A stretch of DNA of 64,000 bases, taken from positions 1,302,001 through 1,366,000 of the forward strand of contig CAWBTU010000006.1 in the NCBI GenBank assembly GCA_963791805.1, read 5' to 3'. Numbering within the stretch: the stretch's first letter is position 1; the number at the start of each line of letters is the position of its first letter. Made by a program: the position numbers and the translations under genes. A model generated the notes under the pieces. The model was not told the origin of the DNA. It searched no databases and saw nothing but the letters and a program-made list of their open reading frames with translations. Of the stretch, positions 8,802 to 17,397 are shown one piece after another. The DNA comes from JACMJL01 sp963791805. GTDB taxonomy: Bacteria > Bacillota > Clostridia > Clostridiales > Clostridiaceae.

Positions 8802-9146
8802 ATGAGTGAATCAAAAAAATTATATATTCTTTGGACTAATGCAGATGTTCTTACTTCAGATAAAATGGTTATGATGTATGCAACCAATAGTAAAATACAT
8901 AATTGGTGGGAAGAAGTAACAATAATAATTTGGGGTGCAACAGCAAAACTTGTTGCTGAAAATACTTATATTCAGGAAAAAGTGAAACTTGCAATTCATG
9001 CAGGAGTTAACATATCTGCTTGTAAAGCATGTGCTGACCAATTAGGCGTATCAGAAAAATTGGAAAACCTAAATATTGAGCTAAAATACTGGGGAGAAGG
9101 ACTAACAGACATATTAAAAGATGATGAAAGATTACTAACCATATAA
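8802..9146 (+). CDS. DsrE/DsrF-like family protein
   Basis: 114-residue single-domain protein with the DsrE fold pattern: N-terminal strand KLYILWTNADVLTSDKMVMMYA, central WEEVTIIIWGATAKLVAEN, and a cysteine pair in GVNISACKACADQLGV near residue 73. Such small cytosolic proteins are related to sulfur-relay subunits, but solitary members have no assigned reaction. Strong ribosome site AAGGAGATG; own terminator at 9228. Intact among decayed neighbours. Confidence 0.75.
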   Translation: MSESKKLYILWTNADVLTSDKMVMMYATNSKIHNWWEEVTIIIWGATAKLVAENTYIQEKVKLAIHAGVNISACKACADQLGVSEKLENLNIELKYWGEGLTDILKDDERLLTI

Positions 9147-9227
9147 TACATAACATCATCTTAATACAAGCTTAACATCCATGCAGTATTATAAAGATAA
9201 TCACAAGACCCCTTTATATACTTTTTC

Positions 9228-9258
9228 ATAGCATCAGTTTACGCTGATGCTATTTTTG
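9228..9258 (+). terminator. Terminator after the DsrE-family gene
   Basis: ATAGCATCAG / CTGATGCTAT, perfect 10-bp stem, 6-nt loop, then TTTTTG. Confidence 0.85.
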
Positions 9259-9392
9259 TTTTTGAATTTCTCATATGTCGAAATATAAAGGAATATGTTG
9301 CCAAATAAAGCGGTATCTGGGGAGGAATTATACTTGTTTAGTAGAATTTAGACTATGTACAAAAAACTACTTGATAAGTGAGGAGAAAACAA

Positions 9393-9773
9393 ATGAATGA
9401 GCAATTAAAACAATACAGAGGAAATTATTTACAGAAAAATTTCTTTGAAAAAGAGGAAATTTCATTAAATGAATATATCTTAATTGAAGACAGTGAAAAG
9501 AAAAATTATGGTCAAGAAATCATAAATGGAATTACGAAATACTATAAAAAAATTGAAGTTGAATTAACTGATGAAGAGTTTGATTTATATTTGAAAATTA
9601 AAAATGCTGAAATGCTTGAACAAATGAATAGTAAACAAACTACAATGAAAAACATTATGATATTTTGGCTTGTATTAACTATAATCGGTATTGTAGGAAT
9701 TTTTATTATGGTTGGTATGATTAACTCTAAAGATTCAAGTGACTTAGGGATGATATTATTGAGCATCTTATAG
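9393..9773 (+). CDS. Small membrane-anchored protein, function unknown
   Basis: ATG 9393 follows GAGGAG; an in-frame GTG at 9378 is inside that ribosome site and is unlikely. 126 residues: a charged, largely hydrophilic N-terminal ~90 residues and one or two hydrophobic segments at the C-terminus (IMIFWLVLTIIGIVGIFIMV, then GMILLSIL). No family recognised. Next to another single-span protein at 9893, possibly the same functional group. Confidence 0.5.
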   Translation: MNEQLKQYRGNYLQKNFFEKEEISLNEYILIEDSEKKNYGQEIINGITKYYKKIEVELTDEEFDLYLKIKNAEMLEQMNSKQTTMKNIMIFWLVLTIIGIVGIFIMVGMINSKDSSDLGMILLSIL

Positions 9774-9892
9774 AGTTCTTATTATTATGAGCGGATAAAA
9801 GAATTATGTTATATATAGAGAAGGCTTTAGAAGAAAAGAGGATTGCCAAATTATATATAATGTAAAATTAGGATTCAAACCGGAGGATAAAA

Positions 9893-10606
9893 ATGAATTG
9901 TAAAAAATGTGGGTCTGAAATAAATAATACTAGTGCGTATTGTGACAAATGCGGCAAAAAGGTGAAAAATGAATCTATTTCTAATAAAAACAAACTTGAT
10001 ATAGCTTGTATAAAAGATAAATTTAAAACTCTATCAAAGGAAAAGAAAAAGAAAATTATTATTATATTTGGAATTATTGTTGTGTTGTCAGCTGGAGGTA
10101 TTGTTGGGATTAATATACATAAAAATACACCTAGACATAAGGCAATGAAAGTCAGTAATACTTTCATGAAAAGTTTAAAAATGCATGATGGAAAAGATTT
10201 TGGATTAACAGATGCAGAACTTATTACAAAATTAGCTGATAGTCCGTATGTTGGATTGAGCATATTTAATTATAAATTTAAATCCATCTCTGAAAGTGAT
10301 AATTATGAAACTTTTTCATATAAAATTGGTGATTCAGATACAGAATTAGATTATGATATAGCATTAAAAAAACTTGAAGTTAAGTACTTAGAAGAGGATA
10401 CTGCTGGAAAATGGATTGAAAATAAAAGTTATCAGCAAGTAACATTTACAAGTCAAAAATATAAACTTAAAAAGTATTATATAACTTATGATGTAAAATA
10501 TTCCGAAAGTGATGGAATTGCTAAGGAAAGCGATGTAACATTAATTGTACAGAAAAAAAATCATAGTGAAAAGGATTATACTGTAATGGACATAGTAGGG
10601 ATTTAA
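9893..10606 (+). CDS. Zinc-ribbon membrane protein
   Basis: The N-terminal zinc ribbon has two CxxC knuckles (CKKCGSEI and CDKCGKK, residues 3-20). A lysine-rich linker leads to one transmembrane segment (about residues 57-78, IIIIFGIIVVLSAGGIVGI). The C-terminal ~155 residues should be outside the cell; they have a beta-rich pattern and no catalytic motif I recognise. This zinc-ribbon/TM/extracytoplasmic layout is common in clostridia. Start ATG 9893 with GGAGG upstream. Its TAA overlaps the ATG of a 39-codon frame. Confidence 0.7.
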   Translation: MNCKKCGSEINNTSAYCDKCGKKVKNESISNKNKLDIACIKDKFKTLSKEKKKKIIIIFGIIVVLSAGGIVGINIHKNTPRHKAMKVSNTFMKSLKMHDGKDFGLTDAELITKLADSPYVGLSIFNYKFKSISESDNYETFSYKIGDSDTELDYDIALKKLEVKYLEEDTAGKWIENKSYQQVTFTSQKYKLKKYYITYDVKYSESDGIAKESDVTLIVQKKNHSEKDYTVMDIVGI

Positions 10607-10725
10607 TGTACTCAGTAATATTTGAAAAATCTAGTAGTGATGATAATGGAATTGAAGATAGAAAAGTTATTAATGAATGCGTAAAAAACGTACAAAGTCA
10701 TCTAAATTATTATTATTCTGAATAG
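10606..10725 (+). CDS. Possible 39-aa peptide, start overlapping the preceding stop
   Basis: TAATG links the zinc-ribbon gene to a short frame (MYSVIFEKSSSDDNG..., ending YYYSE) just before a strong terminator. It may be a real translationally coupled peptide, or the tail of an older longer gene. No homologue known to me and no independent ribosome site. Confidence 0.3.
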   Translation: MYSVIFEKSSSDDNGIEDRKVINECVKNVQSHLNYYYSE

Positions 10726-10733
10726 TTAGTTCA

Positions 10734-10778
10734 AGCCATTCCAAGACCTGAAAAATCTTGGAATGGCTTTATTTTTGT
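10734..10778 (+). terminator. Terminator after the zinc-ribbon gene
   Basis: AGCCATTCCAAGA and TCTTGGAATGGCT form a perfect 13-bp stem with a 9-nt loop, followed by TTATTTTTG. Confidence 0.9.
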
Positions 10779-10892
10779 TTAGGAAAGTATAAATTTTTTT
10801 GATATAATATATAGTGCCGTAAGGCAGTGGAATCAAGTAGTTGCATTAGAATGTAAAAATGTACCGATAACGTGGTTAGAGAGTGTAATTAT

Positions 10893-11336
10893 ATGACTAA
10901 AGGGGTAATAAAGCAGATATTTATTGATCATTGGGATGAGTTTTGAAAAGAACATAATAATATTCGTGAGGTTGTGTTCCACGAGGTTAGTAAAATGATT
11001 CAATGTGGTTCATTAGAAAATGGATTTTTAGAGTTCAAATGTGAAACCTGTGGTGAGGTTAAAAGAGTGGGGTTTACGTGTAAAAGTAGGTTTTGTTCAT
11101 CATGTGGTAAAATCCGTATGGATGATTGGGTTAAAGATCTTACTAAAAGAATGGCAAAAACAAATCATAGACATGTTATATTTACCATACCAGAAGGTGT
11201 AGTGAATTATTTTGATACTCTTGATGATGGAGATCTTAGCGTTCCACCAAGGTTTACTTGTGAAGAGTGTGGGGAACAAATGGAGCCAGTTGAATATGAG
11301 GGTGTTCATGGGATAACATATAGAACCAATGTATAA
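10893..11336 (+). pseudogene. IS91-type transposase, nonsense codon and internal deletion
   Basis: ATG 10893 opens MTKGVIKQIFIDHWDEF, then TGA at 10944, then the frame continues to the zinc-binding part (CETCGEVKRVGFTCKSRFC with further CxxC) and RHVIFTIPEG. It then jumps to CEECGEQMEPVEYEGVHG, a C-terminal zinc motif. The central catalytic Y2 region, roughly 200 residues, is absent. This looks like an internally deleted insertion sequence, perhaps movable only in trans. A GCGGC hairpin with T-run follows at 11462. Confidence 0.65.
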
Positions 11337-11461
11337 TTAAAACCCAAAAGCTACGCTTAAAAAATAGGCGGTAGCCAATCTTTAATTTGCGTAGCAATTT
11401 GAAATTATAAATAATTATTTTACAAATTAGAGTTTTAATAAAAAATAATAGTTTGTAAGAG

Positions 11462-11481
11462 GCGGCTTTGCCGCTTTTTTT
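11462..11481 (+). terminator. Short terminator downstream of the IS remnant
   Basis: GCGGC-TTT-GCCGC followed by seven T. The region from 11337 to 11607 holds no gene otherwise. Confidence 0.75.
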
Positions 11482-11607
11482 ATGCTTTATTATGCAAAAT
11501 TAAGTCATTACCCCTATTGACAATTTTTTTCTCTAAGTAAACCTAAAATTTTACGCATGTCAAAAAATTGAGATTTTGCCACTATAAATTAAGAAAGGAT
11601 TGATTAT

Positions 11608-11964
11608 ATGACCAACATAGAACGGTTAAAAATGGCTATTTAAGGCATCAACATAGAAGATAATAAATTATTAATATATCTAGAGGAGAACAACCTCACA
11701 TCAACGGAAATATATAACACACAGAGCAATTCCAATAAAAAACAAATCTATAAAACAGCATTATCTATATTGGAAGATATAGATAATAATACTCAAACAA
11801 TGAAAAATTTTAAGAGTGATGATATTACTATTTCGAATTTCTCAGAGAATTTACAGAGTAGAATTGACCAACTAGAAAAGAAAATAAAGCAGATTCCCGA
11901 TGATGATTCTATAATCTCCTCTAGCACAAGTGGTTCAAGCTTTATTTATATGTTTTCGAATTAG
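11608..11964 (+). pseudogene. Phage head-tail connector-like protein with in-frame TAA
   Basis: AAGAAAGGATTG precedes ATG 11608: MTNIERLKMAI, then TAA at 11641, then the same frame runs on 107 codons (GINIEDNKLLIYLEENNLTS..., RIDQLEKKIKQI). The leading part resembles the small connector proteins of clostridial phages, where the residue at the stop is usually charged, consistent with AAA or GAA changed to TAA. It lies in a block of phage structural remnants. Confidence 0.5.
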
Positions 11965-11973
11965 GTGGCTGAT

Positions 11974-12651
11974 ATGGATATATTTAATGTAGAAGAAGAT
12001 ATGAATTATCTCATACAAACAATTGGGAAACCTATTTTATTAAATGGAACAAGTATAAATGCAATAGTAAGCAGTGGTAAAAATAAAGAAATAGAGGAAA
12101 AAGCTTTTACAGCAAAAGAATTATTAAAGCGTGGGGATTTAATAGTCAGCAATGACCATAATTATTTAGCCATCAACGAAATTAATGGGCAAAGACAAAA
12201 TACTTGTTATAAAGCATATGCTCAATCGTGCAATTACAATATGAAAATAATATTAGGTGAAAAGTTTTACATGAATTTCCTGCAATTCTTGAAACTAAAA
12301 CTTTAAGCATAAATGAAGGTAAATATTTAAGTGTGGTTGATGGTATAGATACAAGTTAAACCTCAAGATAATTTTATACTATCAATTACAGGAAATACCA
12401 ATGTAAAGATGGGTTCAACAAATACATTTGCTGCAAGCCTAACAAATAATGGTGTAACTATTCCTAGTGCTTTTGATTTTGTATTAGACCCAAAAACAAC
12501 TCCTAGTTCAGCATATTTATATACTATTGGAGATAATTCTTGCTCAATTAAAGGGTTGAAGTATCCTTATAGCATGATATTGAGTTGTTATTTAAGAAGT
12601 GACCATGCGATTAAGGATAGTGTGAGCATTAATCTAAAAGGGACTATGTAA
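11974..12651 (+). pseudogene. Phage neck/head-closure-type protein with Ig-like tail, frameshifted
   Basis: ATG 11974 opens MDIFNVEEDMNYLIQTIGKP. Near 12260 the frame shifts: the coherent continuation is VLHEFPAILETKTLSINEGKY in another frame, then a further break near 12357 leads to a beta-rich, Ig-like segment (SITGNTNVKMGSTNTF, LTNNGVTIPSAF). Clostridial phage proteins with such C-terminal Ig-like repeats are common. Three pieces in different frames make an intact product impossible. Confidence 0.5.
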
Positions 12652-12712
12652 TATATAATTGTTAACTGGATATAATCAATTATATATATTTTATGAGAGG
12701 ATTGATTATATT

Positions 12713-12970
12713 TTGGATAATGAAAAAACTGAATTAGAAGAGAAGAAACCCACTACAATATTTTTTATAACCAAGGAAAATGAGAAGATATCTGCTTTTA
12801 CTTGTATTAAGTCTAATGGGTTTCCACTTCCGAATAAAAATGACGAGGTGATTTTAAAAAGCAACAGATATATTGTTTTAAATAAAACATTCAAATTCAT
12901 AGAAATGGGTTTGGATAAAGATGATAAGATAGTATTAGAAATTGATATTCTAATAAGTGAAATTGGTTAG
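12713..12970 (+). CDS. Hypothetical 85-aa protein of phage-like context
   Basis: No family recognised. The likely start is TTG 12713, 13 bp after GAGAGG; translation of the frame upstream of it looks non-coding. The product is beta-rich (TIFFITKENEKISAFTC, NDEVILKSNRYIVLNK). It ends just before a very strong terminator, suggesting a real transcript. It could be a small phage structural protein or a remnant of one. Confidence 0.4.
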   Translation: MDNEKTELEEKKPTTIFFITKENEKISAFTCIKSNGFPLPNKNDEVILKSNRYIVLNKTFKFIEMGLDKDDKIVLEIDILISEIG

Positions 12971-12995
12971 TATATAATAGAAGGCAAATTTCTTT

Positions 12996-13053
12996 AGGGT
13001 GAGTTTTGATTAGTATGAGAATACTGATTAAGATTCACCCTTTTTTCTTTTTT
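12996..13053 (+). terminator. Strong terminator
   Basis: AGGGTGAGTTTTGATTAGTA pairs with TACTGATTAAGATTCACCCT (long, near-perfect stem), followed by TTTTTTCTTTTTT. Confidence 0.9.
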
Positions 13054-13130
13054 GTAATTATTTCTCTTGATTTGTGGAAAAATAAGGCTTACGATGAATT
13101 TAAAATATATGTATAAAGTGTATGCGAGTA

Positions 13131-13155
13131 CACCTATTAAATTAGGTGTTTTTCA
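13131..13155 (+). terminator. Small terminator-like hairpin
   Basis: ACACCTA / TAGGTGT around a 6-nt loop, then TTTTTC. No gene is visible directly upstream; it may end a small transcript. Confidence 0.5.
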
Positions 13156-13226
13156 CTGTGAATCATATATAATTATTACAGAATGTGGTATAATGAATGT
13201 TATAATTTAAAAAGGGAGGGATATTA

Positions 13227-13418
13227 ATGGATATTGAAATCGAAGAACTCGAAGCTATTGAGCAAAAGCATGAAACTAAGGGCATTATATTTTTAATTAT
13301 TATTTCGTTATTTGTAATTGCTGGTGTAGGAATAGGTTACAAGCTTTATAAAGACAAAAAAGCTATAGAAAATCCAGAAGATAATGAATATGATACATGT
13401 TGTTGTGAAAACAACTAA
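13227..13418 (+). CDS. Small single-span membrane protein, function unknown
   Basis: 63 residues: acidic N-terminus (MDIEIEELEAIEQ), one transmembrane segment (about residues 19-40, GIIFLIIISLFVIAGVGIGY), then a short tail ending in a CCC cluster (DTCCCENN). AGGGAGGG ribosome site and a strong terminator make it a likely real monocistronic gene. The triple cysteine may bind metal or be lipidated; neither is demonstrated. Confidence 0.55.
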   Translation: MDIEIEELEAIEQKHETKGIIFLIIISLFVIAGVGIGYKLYKDKKAIENPEDNEYDTCCCENN

Positions 13419-13430
13419 AAACTGTGAAAA

Positions 13431-13483
13431 AAACACCTAATATAACTAGAAATTTCGCTAGCTATATTAGGTGTTTTTTTATT
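13431..13483 (+). terminator. Terminator of the 63-aa membrane protein gene
   Basis: AACACCTAATATA / TATATTAGGTGTT stem with an internal CTAG...CTAG, followed by TTTTTTATT. Confidence 0.9.
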
Positions 13484-13570
13484 AGCAATTATTGTAAGGT
13501 TTGTTTATTTGACAAGAATGATGCAAATACATTAATATGTAATTATTAATGTATTAAAGGATGGGGACAA

Positions 13571-13996
13571 ATGAAAAAAATAAAAATAATAGCATTTGGT
13601 GTGTTTTTAATTGCAATAGTATTTGCTTCACTATTGGCTTCCGGAAAACTTCCGAGTATTTATACACGAAATAAGGAAATAAAAGTAGGACAAGACATGG
13701 GAATAAAATTCAACCAAAGTTTAGAGAAGCTAATGAATTACGCGACTTATAACAACACCACTGTTAAAGGAACAGAGATTGTAAAAGCAGAAAATTTGTT
13801 TTTTAAAGATGGCGTTACTATCAGTGTAAAAACATTATTGGATACTGATTACAAAAAATATACTAATGATAAGCCATATGCAATTAAAGATTCCCAAAAT
13901 GTAAGTTTTATTAACGATAATGGAAATTTTGCATCTACAATTGTTAAAGATCAAAAGGGTGTTCCTGCAGAGATTAAATTTGAAGAAATAAAATAG
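13571..13996 (+). CDS. Putative secreted or membrane-anchored protein, function unknown
   Basis: 141 residues. The N-terminal ~25 residues are a hydrophobic signal/anchor (KIIAFGVFLIAIVFASLLASG) without a lipobox cysteine. The rest is a soluble domain with no recognised motif (DMGIKFNQSLEKLMNY, DTDYKKYTNDKPY). Preceded by AAGGATGGGG and closed by an excellent terminator, so probably expressed on its own. Confidence 0.5.
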   Translation: MKKIKIIAFGVFLIAIVFASLLASGKLPSIYTRNKEIKVGQDMGIKFNQSLEKLMNYATYNNTTVKGTEIVKAENLFFKDGVTISVKTLLDTDYKKYTNDKPYAIKDSQNVSFINDNGNFASTIVKDQKGVPAEIKFEEIK

Positions 13997-14007
13997 TATT
14001 TATATTG

Positions 14008-14056
14008 ACTGTTTAACTATAAAATTAACTTTTATAGTTAAACAGTTCTTTATTTT
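14008..14056 (+). terminator. Terminator with perfect 17-bp stem
   Basis: ACTGTTTAACTATAAAA / TTTTATAGTTAAACAGT, 5-nt loop, then TCTTTATTTT. Confidence 0.92.
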
Positions 14057-14161
14057 GTATATAACAGCTATAGTTGCAAAAAAATAGTACAAATACTATA
14101 ATGTTAATATTAGGTATTTATTAAATACAATTTTTATTAAATTTGAAAGAGAGTGAACAAA

Positions 14162-14479
14162 ATGAAAATGAATAGTGTAATTTTACTTAATGAGGATAAG
14201 TTTAAATTGATTAGTAAAACAGAACCAAATTTATATTGTGTATTTATTCAACCAGATTCAGTAAATATTTTTCAAGTTAAAAATGCAATTGAAGAATTAA
14301 AGCTTTCATGTACTGATAGCACTTTATTTGTTGAAGATTTAATACTAGAAACTTATGAAGAAAAAGCAGAAGCTGAAAATAGAATAATGAATTTTACAGG
14401 TCAATGGTTAGAGCAATTTCATGTAAGTTGCTATAAAAATGGAGAATTTATTAGTGAAAATAGACTAGCTAACGAATAA
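14162..14479 (+). CDS. Hypothetical 105-aa protein
   Basis: Start ATG 14162 is chosen because GAAAGAGAG lies upstream; an in-frame GTG at 14153 falls inside that site. Soluble, no signal or membrane segment, no motif recognised (VILLNEDKFKLISKTEPNLY at the N-terminus). It lies 58 bp upstream of the holin-like gene and could be cotranscribed with it. Confidence 0.45.
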   Translation: MKMNSVILLNEDKFKLISKTEPNLYCVFIQPDSVNIFQVKNAIEELKLSCTDSTLFVEDLILETYEEKAEAENRIMNFTGQWLEQFHVSCYKNGEFISENRLANE

Positions 14480-14537
14480 ATGTAAAAAAAGATTATAAAA
14501 TATTAATAAGAGCAATATTAAGTGAGAGAAATAAAAA

Positions 14538-14792
14538 GTGGATATTGTAAAATATATTCAAGATGAAGCCTTGGGATTAGTACCAGCCCTATATGTAATA
14601 GGAATGATATTAAAAAGCACGCCTAGAATAAAAGATTGGTTAATTCCATACATATTACTTATATTAGGAATAACAGGAGCAATACTATTGTTAGGTCTTT
14701 CAATTGATTCAATAATACAAGGGATTTTAGTAACTGGAGGCGCAGTTTTTACAAATCAATTAATAAAACAGATTACTGAAAAGAAAAATTAA
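14538..14792 (+). CDS. Phage holin family protein
   Basis: 84 residues with two to three hydrophobic helices (LVPALYVIGMILKS, WLIPYILLILGITGAILLLG, IIQGILVTGGAVFTNQLI) and a charged C-terminus (KQITEKKN), the layout of the small clostridial phage-type holins. GTG start at 14538 behind GTGAGAG. No endolysin gene lies beside it, so it is probably an orphan from a prophage. A terminator follows directly. Confidence 0.7.
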   Translation: MDIVKYIQDEALGLVPALYVIGMILKSTPRIKDWLIPYILLILGITGAILLLGLSIDSIIQGILVTGGAVFTNQLIKQITEKKN

Positions 14793-14797
14793 GTTTT

Positions 14798-14829
14798 AAA
14801 CACAGGATATGATGAAACCTGTGTTTTTC
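14798..14829 (+). terminator. Terminator after the holin gene
   Basis: AAACACAGG / CCTGTGTTT stem followed by TTCTC; marks the right end of the accessory island. Confidence 0.8.
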
Positions 14830-14835
14830 TCTTTA

Positions 14836-14863
14836 TTGACAACTATTTCAGTTATGTTAGAAT
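14836..14863 (+). promoter_or_regulatory. Sigma-A-type promoter of nudF
   Basis: TTGACA, 16-bp spacer, TAGAAT, about 20 bp upstream of the ribosome site of the Nudix gene. Confidence 0.6.
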
Positions 14864-14895
14864 TTAAGTAACAAGGAAATATGGAGGTATTTATA

Positions 14896-15423
14896 TTGGT
14901 GTATTGTGAAAAAACCATTAGCAAAAATAATATCTATAAGGGCAAGGTTATTTCGTTAGATATTCATACAGTAGAACTACCAAATGGACAAGAAATACAA
15001 AGGGAAGTGGTCAATCATCCAGGTGGTGTTGCAATTTTGGCATTTAAGGATGATGAAACAATTTTGCTTGTTGAGCAATTTAGAAAACCAATTGAAATTA
15101 GTATACTTGAACTACCAGCAGGCAAACTTGAATATAAAGAGGATCCAGAAACTTGTGCTAAAAGAGAATTAGAAGAGGAAACAGGCTATAAGGCTAAAAA
15201 ATTCACTTATATAGGTAAGGTGGTTACTTCGCCTGGCTTTTGTGATGAATATATTTACTTGTATAAAGCAGAAGAGTTATTTCAAGGCAGTATGAACCTT
15301 GATGAAGATGAATTTTTGAATTCAAAAGAAATGAAATTATCAGAGGTTAGAGAGAACATTTTAAATGGTACCATACTTGATGCTAAAACTATTTGTGCAT
15401 TAAGTATGGCAGTACTTAAATAA
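14896..15423 (+). CDS. nudF: ADP-ribose pyrophosphatase (Nudix hydrolase)
   Basis: Hydrolyses ADP-ribose to AMP and ribose-5-phosphate. The complete Nudix box GKLEYKEDPETCAKREL followed by EEETGY fits Gx5Ex7REUxEExGU. About 175 residues, normal for NudF. The GGAGG at 14883-14887 sets TTG 14896 (or GTG 14899) as the start; the ATG at 14881 overlaps that site and is unlikely. Its neighbours spoIIM and xerD are in the standard clostridial order. Confidence 0.85.
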   Translation: MVYCEKTISKNNIYKGKVISLDIHTVELPNGQEIQREVVNHPGGVAILAFKDDETILLVEQFRKPIEISILELPAGKLEYKEDPETCAKRELEEETGYKAKKFTYIGKVVTSPGFCDEYIYLYKAEELFQGSMNLDEDEFLNSKEMKLSEVRENILNGTILDAKTICALSMAVLK

Positions 15424-15520
15424 CTTATAGTAAAAATTGGTATATACCCTTGTTTTTAAACATAGTATTTATTAGTAAACATGCTACTAATACTAAATTG
15501 AGAACACAGGGGGAGAAAAA

Positions 15521-16150
15521 GTGAGAAATAATAGACTAACTAATTTTATGAATAACCACTTTGAGAACAATTTTTGGCTGTATATTATCAGTACATTTTG
15601 TCTTTTTTTAGGTGTGGTTCTTGGAGTGTATACTGTTAAGTACATGGGACCAGTAGAAAAAAATCAATTGCTCAGTTATTTAACTGGTTTTTCAAAATCA
15701 CTCGGTCATAAAAACGTTAATAATAATGTGATTTTTTTTCAATCAGTTAAGAACAACCTTCCTTTAATTATCGCTATTTGGTTTCTTGGTTTAACTATGA
15801 TTGGAACTCCTGTAATATTAATAATTGATATTATTAAAGGTTATACAATCGGTTTCACAGTTAGTTTTGTTATAAAAGGGTTAGGAGTTAGTGGCATTTG
15901 GGTAGCACTACTTGGTATCATTCCACAAAATATTATATATGTTCCTTGCTTGATGTTTGCTTCAGTAGCTGCTATGGAATTTTCTATTACCTTCTTAAAG
16001 AATAATATGTACAAGCACTGGGCTTCAAATATTTTTGCAAGGATTGCAACTTACTCGGTAGTGTTTTTAGTTTTATTTCTTTTCATGTCTTTCGGGTTTG
16101 TTCTAGAAGCTTATGTAACGCCATTTTTCATTAAATTACTATTATGTTAG
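15521..16150 (+). CDS. spoIIM: Stage II sporulation protein M
   Basis: Membrane component of the SpoIIDMP engulfment machinery (peptidoglycan remodelling at the septum). 209 residues with about five hydrophobic segments, starting LYIISTFCLFLGVVLGVYTV and including LPLIIAIWFLGLTMIGTPVI and VSGIWVALLGIIPQNIIYVP, the last being characteristic of SpoIIM. GTG start with GGGGGAG upstream. Between nudF and xerD as in other clostridia. Confidence 0.9.
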   Translation: MRNNRLTNFMNNHFENNFWLYIISTFCLFLGVVLGVYTVKYMGPVEKNQLLSYLTGFSKSLGHKNVNNNVIFFQSVKNNLPLIIAIWFLGLTMIGTPVILIIDIIKGYTIGFTVSFVIKGLGVSGIWVALLGIIPQNIIYVPCLMFASVAAMEFSITFLKNNMYKHWASNIFARIATYSVVFLVLFLFMSFGFVLEAYVTPFFIKLLLC

Positions 16151-16176
16151 AAGTTTAATGCAGGGGTGAATTTCTT

Positions 16177-16410
16177 ATGTTAAAGTTAGATGACAAGACA
16201 ACAGATTTTTTAATAAGTATAATAAAATGTTTTTTTATTTTATTAATGTTTGGAGTTTACTTTCCTAAAATTATTAACTATATACTGATAAAGTATATAA
16301 TCAATAACAATTTACATGAAAATAGTATTTTTGTTTTTAAGGTGGTTAATATTAATAGGAAAATTGTTTCTATATACAGTTATATCTTTAAAAGTTTTAT
16401 AAGCTTTTAA
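16177..16410 (+). CDS. Small hydrophobic protein of the spoIIM-xerD interval
   Basis: 77 residues with one or two membrane segments (FLISIIKCFFILLMFGVYFP). It begins 26 bp after spoIIM with GGGGTG upstream and is probably cotranscribed. A small membrane frame at this position is seen in related genomes as far as I recall; no function known. Confidence 0.5.
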   Translation: MLKLDDKTTDFLISIIKCFFILLMFGVYFPKIINYILIKYIINNNLHENSIFVFKVVNINRKIVSIYSYIFKSFISF

Positions 16411-16477
16411 TCAGTATGATAATAGATGCATTAATGAAAATATTGATAGTACTAAGCAAATGAGAATGGAGAAAGAT

Positions 16478-17356
16478 ATGGAGTATTTAATTGATCAGTA
16501 TTTGGAAGAATTAAGAATTAGAAAATTAAGCCAAAATACACTTGATGCTTATAGAAGTGATCTCATTAGGTTTTTTGATTTTCTCAAAGAGCGAAATGAG
16601 GAAGCGAATTCAATTGATACAGTTTCTATAATGGCATATGTACAAGAATTGCAAAAGCTTCAAAGAGCAAATAGTTCCATAGCTAGAAATATTGTAGCTT
16701 TAAGAAATTTTTATAAGTATCTTATGAAAAGAGGCTTAATCTATGATAATCCAGTATTGATGTATGATATACCTAAAATCCATAGAACTTCACCTCAGAT
16801 TCTTACATATGAACAAGTGGACAAACTTCTTAACATGCCTTGTGTAGATACCAATAAAGGACTTAGGGACAAAGCAATGCTTGAGACTATGTATGGTGCT
16901 GGATTAAAGGTTACTGAATTACTAAATTTAGAAGTTCCAGATATTAATTTAAAGTATAAATATATAAAATGTATAGGTTCAAAGAATAAGGAAAGAATAA
17001 TACCTATAGGAAGTTTTGCATGTGATTGCTTAGAAGATTATTTGAAAGTTAGGGAAAGTTTAAACTTAAATAATAAAGATTATCTTTTTTTAAACCTTCA
17101 AGGCATGCAGATGACAAGGCAAGGATTTTGGAAAATAATAAGAACCTATGCCAAAGAAGCAGGTATAGAAATGGAGATAAACACCTTTACCTTACGACAT
17201 TCTTGTGCAGTACATATGCTAGAAAATGGTGCTGATATTAAGTTGATTCAAGAACTTTTAGGACATAATGCTATGACAGCAACTCAAGTCTATCTTTCGA
17301 TGTCAAAAAAAGACAAGCTTACTGACGTATATAAAAAGACACATCCAAGAGCTTAA
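16478..17356 (+). CDS. XerD-like tyrosine recombinase with altered active site
   Basis: 292 residues with an N-terminal SAM-like core-binding domain (1-90) and a catalytic domain. It resembles XerD to the end (SKKDKLTDVYKKTHPRA) and lies at the xerD position between spoIIM and punA. Of the catalytic set, the beta-hairpin Lys (GSKNK), Arg240 (TLRH), His263 (LGHNA) and Tyr272 (QVYLSM) are visible. The first Arg is Lys144 (GAGLKVTELL instead of GxRxSE), and the His of HxxR is Phe237 (TFTLRH instead of PHTLRH). It may therefore be weak, partner-dependent or inactive. ATG 16478 fits AATGGAGAAAG. Confidence 0.8.
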   Translation: MEYLIDQYLEELRIRKLSQNTLDAYRSDLIRFFDFLKERNEEANSIDTVSIMAYVQELQKLQRANSSIARNIVALRNFYKYLMKRGLIYDNPVLMYDIPKIHRTSPQILTYEQVDKLLNMPCVDTNKGLRDKAMLETMYGAGLKVTELLNLEVPDINLKYKYIKCIGSKNKERIIPIGSFACDCLEDYLKVRESLNLNNKDYLFLNLQGMQMTRQGFWKIIRTYAKEAGIEMEINTFTLRHSCAVHMLENGADIKLIQELLGHNAMTATQVYLSMSKKDKLTDVYKKTHPRA

Positions 17357-17397
17357 ATTTTTAGAGATAGGGATTAAAGTACAGAGGAGGAAATAAA

